A stretch of 64,000 nt of DNA. It comes from Apodospora peruviana. Its lineage: Eukaryota; Ascomycota; Sordariomycetes; Sordariales; Lasiosphaeriaceae. Made by a program: the position numbers and the translations under genes. The first letter of the stretch is position 1. Every line of letters starts with the position of its first letter. Below, one piece after another: positions 32,733-43,615 of the stretch. The stretch spans positions 620,001-684,000 of the forward strand of contig JAUEDM010000005.1 in assembly GCA_033439685.1 (NCBI GenBank), given 5' to 3'. The notes beneath the pieces are model-generated. The model was not told the origin of the DNA and ran no database searches. It was given only the letters and a program-made list of their open reading frames with translations.

Positions 32733-35535
32733 ATGTCACCCGGCGTTATGAAGAAGCCGATTCTGGCGTTCAATCGCTTCCTCGGCCACAAATCCGCCAA
32801 GAACCACTTCCTCAAACCCAAGATCGGAGACGTCGAAAACCTCGACGACGAGCGACACAAAAAACAGCTTAGGAAGGTGCAGGAGCAACTGATTAAAGAA
32901 GATGAACGCGAACATGAGCGTCGCTCGTTCCAAAACAGACGCCAGCTTGAGGAGGAAAAGGCCCACGATAGCGATCCGGACGAAGTCGCCTCGAGGTACG
33001 GCACCAAGCCTAGCGCCGTCCTCGCCGACACCTCCTCCCTTCAAAAGCTGGTAGCCGACCCCAACAACATTGGCAAGACGGTCAGCTTCACCGCTCGAGT
33101 CCACCACGTGCGCTCCCTGAGCTCCAAGCTAGCCTTTCTCGTGTTCCGAGACCAGATCGAGACCGTCCAGGGTGTCCTAACATTTCAAGATGGTATGGTG
33201 TCCGAGAACTTCGTTCGCTGGGCCACACACTTGGTTACCGAGGGATTTGTCCACGTTGAAGGGACCTTGCAACGACCCCCAGAGATAATCAAGGGCTGCA
33301 CTGTCCATGACGCCGAGGTGAAGATTGAGAAGATGTATCTCGTTGTCCCCGTGGACGAGCACCTTCCTGTCGATGTGCACACAATTGATCACGTCGAGGT
33401 GGACCAAGAGACGCAAAAGATGGAATCCCTCGCATCCACTCGTGTTAGAGTTTCCAACCGGATTGCCTACCTGCGTACACCTACAGCTCAGTCAATTTTT
33501 AGGATCAACGCTGGCATATGCAGCATCTTCCGCTCTGTCCTAGAGAGCCAAGGTTTCATCGAGATCCACACGCCAAAGCTGATGCCAGCTGCCACCGAGT
33601 CTGGTGCTGAGGTGTTCAAGGTCAACTACTTTGGGAGAAACGCCTTCCTAGCTCAGAGCCCCCAGCTGTCTAAACAGATGAGCATATCAGCAGACTTCGG
33701 CCGTGTATTCGAAATCGGACCCGTGTTCCGTGCCGAGGACAGCAACACCCACCGTCATCTCACAGAGTACACGGGTATGGATCTGGAAATGGCCATCAAC
33801 AGCGACTACCATGAGGCTCTGAACATCATTGACAACTTGATGAAGAGCATATTCAAGGGCATCTACGAGCGCTTCCGGAAGGAGGTCGACGTCATCAAGA
33901 CCCGATTCCCCCACGAAGACCTCGTTTGGTTGGACAAGACACCCGTGCTTCCGTTCAAGGAGGCTATAGCGCTGCTCAACGCGTCGGGCTGGACAGACGA
34001 TCACGGCAAGCCGGCGTCGGACTTGGAAGATCTCAGCACGCGTGCAGAAATACGGCTAGGCCAGGTGATCAAGGAGAAGTACGGCACAGATTACTACATC
34101 ATCGACAAATTCCCGACATCTGCCCGGCCCTTCTACACTCATCTGGATTCAGAGGATCCAAACTACACCAACTCCTTTGACATCTTCCTTCGCGGACAAG
34201 AGATCACGACAGGAGGTCAGCGCATCCACAGCCCACATCTTCTCAAGGAGCGGATGCAGAAGGCTGGCATCGACCCTTTTACCATGCAAGAATACATGCA
34301 AGGCTTCGAATGGGGCGTTCTTCCGCACGCCGGCTGCGGTATTGGTCTGGAGCGGATTCTCTTCCTTCTCCTTAACCTCGGGGATATTCGCAACGCCTCG
34401 CTGATCCCCCGTGATCCCAAGTCACTTCCCGAGCAGGCCATCGCCAGCGGGAAGCTACCTCACCCTGAAGCCGACACCATTCGGTTTGCCTACAATATGG
34501 AGCACGGCAGCAAGGATATGGAGCTCCCAACTGTGGAGAATCTCATTGCGAATTACGGTGACGCTACAAACACGTCGTGGCTTGACGACCGGTACAAGGT
34601 GTGGCGCCACGAGGAAACCGGTGCCGCCGTCGGTTACGCAGAGGACAATGGCTACGCACTGGTCATGGGCAACCCGCTGTGCGACTCACGCCAATACCCC
34701 ATTGTCATCAAGGCCTTTTTGCAACACATGCGGCTACAGAAAGGCTTGCGACCCCTTTGGCTACTCGTCTCGGCTGAGGTTGAGGATATCCTGAGCTCCA
34801 AGCTGGGCTGGCGCAGTCTGAGCTGCGTGGCCGAGGAGCGCGTCCCCGTCGACGAAGCCAAGAAGGTCGCCAAGAAGGAACGCCAGGCCGAAGACGCCGG
34901 CGTCACAATCCACGAGTTCGCCATCGACCAGCTTCCGTCGGAAGAGTTCCGCCAACGGTGCGACAAGCGTATCGAGGACTGGAAGAACAACCGCAAGGGC
35001 AAAAAACAAGTGCATCTCACCGAGGTCCGTCCTTGGATCGACATGGAGCACCGCCGGTACCTCTGGGCGGAGACTAAGGAGGGTGAAATCGCTGCGCTGT
35101 GCATTCTCCACAAGCTCTCGCCGCAGAACGGATACCAGATCAAGTTCGCGCTGGACTTCCCTGGCTCGCCGAACGGTACCATCGAGGCGCTCATTTCGGC
35201 GGCCATCCAGTCGCTGGCCAAGGCGGGCGTCAGGAATGTGACATTTGGTGCGGGCGCCATGCCGGATATGGTGGTGGGCGAGAACATGGATGGCATCCGG
35301 GCCAAGATCCTGTCCAAGACGTACAAGACCATTGCGCAGCAGCTTAAGCTGGTGGCCAAGAGCGAGTTCCGTGAGAAGTTTGGAACGCAGAACGACCTTG
35401 TGTACATCTGCTATCCCTTCATGGGTTTGGGTAAGTTTTTCGTCTTCCTTTAACTGTGAAGTGTACAACAGCTAACTGTTGATAGGTGTGTCTGGTGCGA
35501 GGACGCTCGTCAAGTTCTTTGAGGACGAGATGTAA
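32733..35535 (+). CDS. erdS: aspartyl-tRNA synthetase-DUF2156 fusion: ergosteryl-3beta-O-L-aspartate synthase
   Basis: Exon 1 (32733-35430) and exon 2 (35486-35535, intron GTAAGT...GATAG) give 915 residues ending ARTLVKFFEDEM. Residues 1-90 are a basic helical extension. Residues about 100-215 are the OB-fold anticodon domain (VSFTARVHHVRSLSSKLAF). Residues about 230-580 are the class II AspRS core, with QSPQLSKQM, motif 2 FRAEDSNTHRHLTEYTGMDL (from about residue 332) and motif 3 GCGIGLERILFL (from about 534). Residues about 595-915 are a DUF2156 (GNAT-fold aminoacyl transferase) domain, with GYALVMGNPLCD, YLWAETKEGEIAALCILHKL, KFALDFPGSPNGTIE and NVTFGAGA. This fusion is the known architecture of ErdS, which charges tRNA-Asp and transfers Asp to the 3beta-OH of ergosterol. 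The start is the first ATG in frame after the leader. A separate canonical AspRS should exist elsewhere in the genome. Confidence 0.92.
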
Positions 35536-35812
35536 TTGCGTCTATTTCGGTTATTCAGTATCACTGAGAGCGGTGATTAAATCTGGTGTGATCTGGTGTA
35601 GTGGGTTCCGTCTCAGTTTCCTTTGTTGGCGTTATTGTTTTACTTTGGTTTGTACAACGATACCCGGTTGTAAACTCTTGGGTCGCGTGGCATGTTTATA
35701 CATATATATGACATTTAGCTTAATCAGTAGCGATAGACGATAATAATTACCTATCTGATTGCACTCGAACGTGGGGACTTTTCGTTCGGATTGTTGACTT
35801 GGCCCCTATTTT

Positions 35813-37852
35813 TTATCCCCTTTTTAGCTTGGCGCCATAACCAATGAGGTCAGCTGCCTTCTCAGCAACAGCGTACACCGTCTGACACGTATTTCCTCCG
35901 GGCAGCGTAGACATAATGCTCGCGTCCACCACTCTCAACCTGTTTACTCCGTAGACCTTGAGCTCCTCGTCTACCACGCCACCGAGCTCCCGCGGCATCA
36001 TAGCGCACGTGCCCACCGGATGGAACTCGCTCGGGCTCGTGCTCTCGGCGATGTAGTCGGCAAAATCCTGGTCTGTCTGCACGTCCTGACCTGGAATTAT
36101 CTCGACGGGGCGGAGCTGTGCCGTTGCGGTGTTGTTTATGTGAAAGTTACGGGTGAAGCGCAAGATATCAGTCATTATGGACACGTCGAGCGGGTTGTTG
36201 AGGGCGCGGTAGTCGACTACTGGTGTTTTTGCCAGCGGGTCCTGCGGGTCAATGTTGACGGTTCCTCGGCTCAGCGGGTGCAGGTCTACTATCAATCCGG
36301 TGGAAGCGCCGCCTGTTATGACAGCGTTGTAGAAGGCTGTGTTGTTTTGGCGGAGGGCGGTGGCGAGGGAGAGCATTTGGGCTGCGTAGCCTGCTGCTAC
36401 TGTGGGATGGGTGTTGGGTGGGAGATGGGCGGAATGGTTTTGGGAGGTCAAGAGAGAAGATATGGAGCGTGAGCGAGGGGATATTACTGGGAAGGGAAGC
36501 CATGCTGCGGCGTTACCTGTTGCTATTGATAGAGGCCCGGTGCGGTTTGTGTTGAACAGGGTTGTGGCCCAGGATTGGAAGGTGCTGTTGGAGAACATGT
36601 ATTCTGGGGAGGGTTTCCAACTCGAGGGGAGGGATCGATCTACATGGATGGATGATTAGAAGGGGAGTGTGGGTGGTATGGAAGGGGGGCTTGCTTACAC
36701 TGATATGTCGCCATCAACATTGGATGGTCTTGAAAGTTCTGCCCTACTCCGGGCAAATCGACCACCGTCTCGATCTTGGCTTCAGTCAACACCCTTTGTG
36801 GTCCGATCCCGCTCAACTGTAGCAGGTATGGGCTGTGTATCCCGCCCGCGGCGAGGATCACCTCTTTCCTTGCTGTAACCGTCGTGGTATTAGTGTACTG
36901 TTTGGAGCCTGCCGGTATAAACGCCACACCCGTCGCCGTCGTCCCGTTCAAAACAATTTTCGTGACCCTCGAATCGGCAATCAGATGGTAGTTGCTCCTC
37001 TTTTTCTGGTCATCGTAGTGGCCAGTCCTTGCGTATGACCTTTCCACCCTGTTTGGATCCATAAACGTCGGAAACCAGTACACCCCCGGCCGACCGGCAC
37101 CGCTGTCACCAGGAAACTCCACACCCGGGATATGCTTGTACAAGTCCATTTGCGCCGTCGTGCCGGGGTACTGGAATGATGGCCAGCCAGCGTATACACC
37201 TGACGACCCCTTACCCCAAAAGGTCGTATTGTACGTCATCTTGGCCGATTCTTTGACCGCAGGATCCGGTTCCGCAAAGGTGAGTGCCTTTTTGAAGTAC
37301 GGCAGTAATCCGTCCCAGGTCCAATCTGAGGTCTTGTTGGGGAAGAAACTGCCCCAGCGGTCGTAATCTTGCGCCGTCCCGCGCACTGTCATCATGGCGT
37401 TGACGGCGGAGCTGCCGCCTACGATCTTACCTGCCATCACGGCGGTGGTGCGGTTGCCCAGGTTGAGTTGCGGGACGGACATGATGTCGTAGAGATAGGG
37501 GCTGCTTAGGCCGTAGAAGCCACCTGATACGGTGGTGATAGCGGATGAACTTGCTACGGATGGTTAGGGCTATATGGATGGGTAAAGGAAAATAACGGGA
37601 GCAGGAGATACCCAAGGGCCCATATTCAATCACCAACACGGTTGTCTGGGGGTCTTCTGTCAGCCGGTCAGCGACGGTCAGCCCGGCTGTTCCGCCGCCG
37701 ATGATGATGTAGTCGTAGGATGGCAGGAGGTCTTGGGCTCGGGCGATGATGCTGGAGGCGGCCAAGCCGGCGTGATGATACGCATGGCATACATTTGCGG
37801 TGAGGAGAGTAGTCCACGCTACGGCGGTGGCGAGTGTGGTGAAGTATCCCAT
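35813..37852 (-). CDS. secreted GMC oxidoreductase
   Basis: Three exons (37852-37612, 37553-36699, 36639-35813) give 640 residues. The joins read EYGPL-ASSSAITT and MATYQ-YRSLPSSW. The N-terminus is a signal peptide (TTLATAVAWTTLLTANVCHA). The FAD fingerprint is YDYIIIGGGTAGLTVADRL (about residues 46-64). The GMC signature 1 region reads KIVGGSSAVNAMMTVRG, and signature 2 contains EVILAAGGIHSPYLLQLSGIG. The catalytic pair is His572 (FHPVGTCAM) and Asn615 (LPGGNTCQTV), as in His-Asn type GMC enzymes. Many N-glycosylation sites support secretion. Substrate could be an aryl alcohol, a sugar or another alcohol; sequence alone does not decide. The phase pattern of both introns is consistent. Confidence 0.9.
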
Positions 37853-39335
37853 CTTGATTGGTTGCGGTTTGGTTCTCTCACCGCGTCCAAAACAGCATCA
37901 TCCTTCACCCGAATCCATGTTGTTCGCCGTCCGCCGCGGGCTGCCATGATTAAATGCCAAACATCAGGTCCAACAAATCTCGCAAAAGGCAAGAGTAGAA
38001 ACTGCCGATTCTCGGACACATGCATCATAGGCTGAAGGCAGGCTACTAAGAATTTGAGGGTGGAGTAAGTGGTAAGACGCGGTTGAACACAGTTTTCATG
38101 ACCGACGAAATATACGATATAAACTATATCCCAAATTTCTGGAAATCTGAAGCAGACACTAATGCAGGAGGTAAAGAGAAAATCTGGGGTAGGAAGACAT
38201 AAGGCTCACCGGGGTCATATAATATAGAGATTAGCCGTCTCGTCCCAGCTCGGGAATGCCCCTTGAGTGGCTGCACAACGCGGGGAGGCGTATTTATTCG
38301 GCAGGGACTTTCCGAGCTATCTACCCGCCGAAATGGGAGTAATGGAAAGCACTGTACAAGAATCTCGGAGAATATCTGCAAGTCCAGAGCCAGACAGACT
38401 CGGATGTAAGCCGCGGGATGTTATTCTGTTAACTTGGCTCCTGACCAATCATTACGCCATCTGCTAATATAGTAACAAAAGGATATTAAGGCAGTTGCTG
38501 GCCTACTGTTCACATCCAATTAGACCTAGAGAATACGCTTGCTGTCGAGATAATCTCATGATTTAATATGCACTAACAGTCGAAGTATGTAAGGTCTTTG
38601 TTGAATTGCAAAGAGATTTCGGGTTGATGATCACAACTGAATCTTGTGATCATTTCACAGAAATCTCTCCTTGCTGTGTACAGCTCCCTGGATTGCTTTA
38701 CTCATATTTATCGCTGAAAGCACTGTGCTCATCAGCGTGACCGAAACCTCCTTTAAACTTTCTATTTTTGGGCGTTTGTTTGTTTTGATGCTTCACTGAT
38801 TCGGAGGACTCCTGACCAGCTGACAGCCATCTGGTGATGGTGGGTCGTCCCCATCTCTCGATACAGTGATATCCTCGTTACTTAGCTCAGGGTCCTGTTT
38901 AGCGCAATGATCTGCGTTAGCGCCTAAAAATGGCAAAACAGTGGGTCCACGCCCCGAAACCAAGGCCAGTCATTACATCATAGCTGACGGCGCCGAGACG
39001 GGCTTTGGGCCAGAAACGCGTTGCAGCAGTGCTCAGTAACGTCATGCCCAGACCCTTCCAGAGCAGAACACGGTGTTGATTCTCGCTGATTCCTGTGCAA
39101 CAAACTCGAATCCGGTCATTCAAGTCTTTCACTGATTGCCGTTGAAAACGTCTGAAACGAAATGCTCACTTTGCCTTTCTGCATAATCGGGCCCAACCGA
39201 ATGCATCATGTCTTTTGTCCTTTTCGCGCCTCTTTGATATTTTGCACTTGAGATCTTCGACTTGATATAAACAACACAAACATTCCACGTCCAATATATC
39301 TGCAGTTTCTGTTCCCCAAAATAAAACCTCCCAAA
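37853..39335. other. intergenic region
   Basis: About 1.5 kb, AT-rich in the middle, without a recognised gene. The left end is the leader of the GMC gene and the right end the leader of the membrane-protein gene. Confidence 0.4.
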
Positions 39336-40498
39336 ATGACCTCCCACTCCGAGGCCAGTCCGACGGGACCCCCACGGCCGAAGCAGGACAGCACCTCGAC
39401 CGCTAGCGGCGGCACCGGCAAGCCCGAGTCAGTCGGCGACTCCTCCAATATCTCTGCACCACCGCTCCCGACACCTCCGCTCGCCAGCAATGTCAACATC
39501 GCCGAGGAGCTCCCCGGGCTCCCCCGCCTCAACTACAACCTCTGGGACTACAAGACCAAGCTCTTTATCGTTTCGGGGCTCCTGATCATCGAGTCAAGCC
39601 TGCTCCCGATCGCCCTCTTCTACGGCCTATGGTTCCACACCACGCTACGGCATGGTATTGTCTTCGCCATCATCACCGCCTTCTTCGGCCTCGTCACCGG
39701 CATCGAGTTCGGCCTCCGCTCGCTCAAGCTCATCATGAAAGCCGACACCTACCGCCCCATCGGTGGCAAGCGCTGGCACTTCGACTTCACCCACACGACG
39801 CTGTCGATTGGCTACACCATCATGACGGGCATCCTGATCGGCGCCTCCATCCCGCATGAGCCACTCGTCCGGCCGTTGGCCATTCCCGTCCCGCTCTTCC
39901 TGATCCAGATCGGCCTGCAGCTACTGGTGACGGGCTGGCAGAGCGCCCGCAACCACCCGGCGCCGTACCGGATCTCGTCCATACCCAAGGGTAGCAGGGT
40001 GGTGCCGCTCGTATACACGCTTGTGGAGGACATCGTGGCCGTGGATGGTGCCGCGGGGCTGGAGTACCGGCAGGCGCTCCTGGCTCGGTACGAGACGAGC
40101 TCGAGGTTTAGGAGGATGATCGCGGAGCAGAATTGGTTCTGGGGCATCGGTTCGCTCATTGACGGGATCGGGACCATGGTTGTGATCTGGACTGTTCCCC
40201 AAGAAGTGGCGTATGGTGTTGGTAAGTCTTTCTACCCAAGCTTTGGCGTCTTTCCGGACTTTCTGCCGGACCACTTTCTGCCGGACCACCGAGCGTGTCA
40301 TTGACTCTGACAATCTTTACCTTTGCTCTAGGTTGGGGCAGCCCACTTGTGTTTGCCACTTTGTGGACAATTATCACCGTGATATGGGTTCGAAAGCGTC
40401 TCCGGCAAGAGAAAGAGCTGTGGCGCACAAGTTGCATGTCATCGGCGCCAGCTTCACATGCTGTTGAGATGCAACAACAGGCGAATTTGTCGGCTTGA
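39336..40498 (+). CDS. conserved-looking fungal membrane protein, six predicted helices
   Basis: Exon 1 (39336-40221) and exon 2 (40332-40498) are joined by a GTAAGT...CTCTAG intron, giving 350 residues. Residues 1-60 are a Ser/Pro-rich cytosolic-type tail. Hydrophobic spans include LFIVSGLLIIESSLLPIALF, IVFAIITAFFGLVTGIEFGL, LSIGYTIMTGILIGASI, AIPVPLFLIQIGLQLLVTGW, WGIGSLIDGIGTMVVIWTV and, after the intron, PLVFATLWTIITVIWV. Between spans 4 and 5 lies VPLVYTLVEDIVAVDGAAGLEYRQAL, a polar loop that looks conserved. The intron falls at the start of the last helix, and splicing is needed to complete it. I recognise the type as an uncharacterised ascomycete membrane protein but cannot name a function. 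Confidence 0.8.
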
Positions 40499-40753
40499 GT
40501 TTGCAATCTCGTATTGTTACGAACTTCAAAAAAAAACTTTCTCGCTCAGGACACGGACATGCATTTTATATTTTAAGTTGAGGCTTGTCGGTTTGGGCTA
40601 GCCTTGGCTTCGTCACCGAGACTCGGAAGTCCGTCGCACCCTGTTCCAATCATCCGTTCCATCCAATTCATCTTCCTCTTCGTTCCTGCTACACCGCTCC
40701 CGTGCCAGTCTACGAAATCCCCAGTTATCTATAATCTGGACGACCCGGGCAGG

Positions 40754-41476
40754 ATGCCATTCTTCTTACTCTCCCTTCCCAATGAGCTCATCGTCGGGGT
40801 CGCCGAGGCTGTCGAGAACGAATACACGCTCGCCTGCCAGGTTGCGGCGAATAAACATCTTTACTACCTACTGAACGAGTGTGTGCTTTACCAGGGCAAC
40901 ACTGAGACTCGCAATTCTCGCGGTTATTATCGAGCTGTCATCAAACAATGCTGTCGCAGTAGCAAAGTTTCGGCAGGCAGGTGCAATTCCGAACCGTTTT
41001 CGTCTGCATGGCTATATTCTTGCGGGCGGTCCGTTCGGTATCCACCATTGATGGACGCTTGTGGACACGATTATTTGAAGAGGGTTCATTTAATGTTGAG
41101 TAAGTGGGCGCATGCCGAACTCACATATCTGAACGATCCAACACTCGATCTTGAGAACGTGGTCGCATTCCTGTTCGCGCTCCGACTCTATCAGGGTGAT
41201 GATAAGGCGATCGAAGAATTGGTGGCATACGGGCTATTACCTGACAGGTTAGACGACTTGACCCCTGTGTTTCTGTGGGCGGCGCTTCAGTTCCTTTGTA
41301 AGCCTGGTCCTCACGCGCACGCCACCTTCTAATAGAGCATATGACGGTGGTTACCTACACACGCGGAATTTCTGTTTCGTTCAGGCGAGCACCTAGACGC
41401 TGTGGTTCGCCATCATGGGACTTCGGTTATACCTTCGGTTATACTGCTTCCTCTGTCGCCCAGTATGCCGTCTTGA
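40754..41476 (+). pseudogene. F-box/ankyrin-repeat gene with two compensating frame breaks
   Basis: The start MPFFLLSLPNELIVGVAEAV is an F-box (LP.EL). The reading continues HLYYLLNECVLYQ, as in fungal F-box/ankyrin proteins. Near 40940 the protein-like reading moves to another frame (NNAVAVAKFRQAGAIPNRF, an ankyrin pattern). It returns to the first frame near 41040 (PPLMDACGHDYLKRVHLML), where ankyrin-like helices continue. The last part spans a GTAAGC...TTCAG intron (41298-41384), giving CEHLDAVVRHHG and a stop at 41474-41476. Both frame changes leave open sequence, so a continuous but altered protein could still be made from the first frame. Family members often act as ubiquitin-ligase adaptors or are lineage-specific expansions with frequent decay. 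Confidence 0.5.
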
Positions 41477-42081
41477 TCGTCGCCACCTACAGCCCCCCCC
41501 TTGCGGCACCATAAACTACAGTGATCATCACACAGAGACGATGGACGTTCTCCGTCGGGGTCTCCTGTCTGCGGACTGATCATGACACTGTGGTCGTGGG
41601 GCAGGACGTAAAACCAAACTATTGGTTGGCTTTTTGATGTTTACGGGGTTATTTCGTTGTTGGAGGTCTGCGAAGTTCAGGATACCCTGGTCTACAACAG
41701 CAAGGATTGGAACCCTTTATGTTGCACATAGCTTATGGGCTATATAAGGATAGAACAACCAAATGGATGAAGACATAAACACACTTCCTCGCAGCATAGT
41801 TCGATATGTACTGCTTTTCACACATCGTCTGTCTTCTCCCATGGTTTGTGAGGTGAAATGGAACAGAAGAAAACAAATGTATTGCTAAACCACACCGTTC
41901 ACCTCGCTCAATAAAAACATTGGGTATCCTTTAGCAACCACCATTAACTCCACTGTCGAACTCTGTATCCATCCAAAAACACAGATTACTTGAACTAACT
42001 CAACGACACAACTCACTAATCATACGCAGCATGACAATGAAAAGAAGAAATACCTTACTCCTGCCCAATCACTTAAGGTAT
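41477..42081. other. intergenic region
   Basis: About 600 bases. There may be further ankyrin-gene debris at the left end. Nothing else was recognised. Confidence 0.35.
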
Positions 42082-42793
42082 CTACTGATATCGGTGTTGC
42101 CCTTCCCTTGTGGAGGTGTCCTCGTCCAGGTCTAGTCGAGGATTCGGACGCCGCGAACAGAAACAACCGCCGTAGTCTGAACAGAAACAGCCGCCGTGGT
42201 CGGAGAAGCAGAAGCCCGCGTGGTCGGAACAGAAGCACCCCTGGTTGGACGACCAGAAACAGCCGCCCATGTCGGACCAGAAGCAGCCGCCTCGCGTAGA
42301 GAAACAGAAGCCCGGGGCGGACTCGAGGTGTTTTTTCACTGCTGGGTGCATCGTTCCTGGTACCGGTGGCGGTCCGCCGCAGCCGATGTATAGCGTGTCT
42401 GCCGTGGGAGGGGGGGCGCAGCTTGGATGGGAGGGGCTCGGGATCTGGATCATTGGGTCTGGGGGTTTGTAGCCGTCTGATGCGATTGAGGATGGTTGGC
42501 GTGGTTCTGTTTATATAACAATAGGAAGAGTGTGTGAGTAATTATGTGATGCCACATGGAAACCCGGTGATAATAGACATACGGTTTGGTGCTGCTGGAG
42601 GCGTTGGATTTTGCGGTTGTGGCCCCGGTGCTGCTGCTTCCTCGTACGAGGGAGGGCCATCTTCATCTGCGAAAGGCACAGTCAACTGCTGGCCGGTGCT
42701 GTAGCTTGGCGAGCCTGTCGCCAGGATGTCATCTGTCTCATCGGTGTCATTGGTGTGGCCTTCCGTGTTTTGTTTCCTCAGCCTGTTTGTCAT
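42082..42793 (-). CDS. PPxY-motif protein with cysteine/aromatic octapeptide repeats
   Basis: Exon 1 (42793-42583) and exon 2 (42506-42082) flank a 76-nt GTATGT...AACAG intron, giving 211 residues. The N-terminal half is hydrophilic and carries DGPPSYEEAAAPG, a PPxY motif that could bind WW domains of Nedd4/Rsp5-type ligases. After the intron come a Pro-rich stretch and ADTLYIGCGGPPPVPG. Seven octapeptides follow, of the form x-G-G-C-F-(C/W)-S-x (for example GGCFCSDY, GGCFWSDM), each encoded by a 24-bp unit. The end is charged (RLDLDEDTSTREG). Clustered Cys and Phe could allow S-acylation, metal binding or stacking, but none is shown. There is no signal peptide. The family is not recognised; small fungal PPxY/Cys-rich proteins are known but uncharacterised. 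Confidence 0.65.
42151..42318 (-). repeat. seven 24-bp tandem repeats encoding Cys-rich octapeptides
   Basis: Seven contiguous 24-bp units on the minus strand encode APGFCFST, RGGCFWSD, MGGCFWSS, NQGCFCSD, HAGFCFSD, HGGCFCSD and YGGCFCSR. Every unit keeps a Phe at position five (or Cys-Phe shifted by one) and a Ser at position seven. The units differ at several bases, so the array is not freshly expanded. Confidence 0.85.
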
Positions 42794-43615
42794 GGCCGGA
42801 GTCGTGTTCTATGGTCTGGAGAAAGGGTTGTGGTGTCCGGTAAGATATGGTTCTTGAGGGCCTCAAGAGAATTTCGAAAGACCAGAAATGGAAGGTATCA
42901 CCATATTATGGCTTCCCGAGTGTTCTTAATATCCTCAAAATGTGGAGAGAGTGTCGTCTAAAAGTTCAAGTTGCGGGAAAGGCGTCGTCAATAGCACGGC
43001 TTGGCACGGGTATTACACGGATTCGGTCAACACCACCAGCCTTGAGGGGCTAGGGGTAGCAGGGGTCGCCGAGAAGTCGACGTCACTAACACCCAGCGAG
43101 TGTAACCCCTTTCATGCGCCGATGGGGCCAGGTTGTGCGGGGGAACCAATGATACAATGAACTGGGTGTGTGGGAGCGCTATCGAATGTTTAAATCTTGG
43201 CTTGCTGACGACGACAACGGTTTAAGGCCAAGGCGTAAGGTTGATAGCGTCATAGAGCGACATGGATGAGCGGTGAGGGAGCCAGGTGGGTATAGTAGCT
43301 ACGATTCGTCGTGGACACATTCTAGAAGCTTTAACTGACGAGCACCAGTAAGTCCTTCACCAACCCCAGATCGCTTTATCATGGTGGCCAGAGGCACATA
43401 TGACAGACATGGACGTCGAGCAGGATTCCACTGTTGCGTCAGTCAATGTTCAAGTCAAAGATATGTACTTTATACTGCTAATGGTATTCTACGGGCATGG
43501 AAATATGTACCTTAGGCGTAAATGACACACAGCAAGACGAACTGCTTTCTTCTATGTCCCCAGATCACTCAGCTCAACCACCGTATCTTAACTCAGTTAA
43601 GCCAACATCTAGCTC
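42794..43615. other. intergenic region
   Basis: About 820 bases without a recognised gene. It is the leader region of the PPxY gene and the 3' flank of the GH7 gene. Confidence 0.4.
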
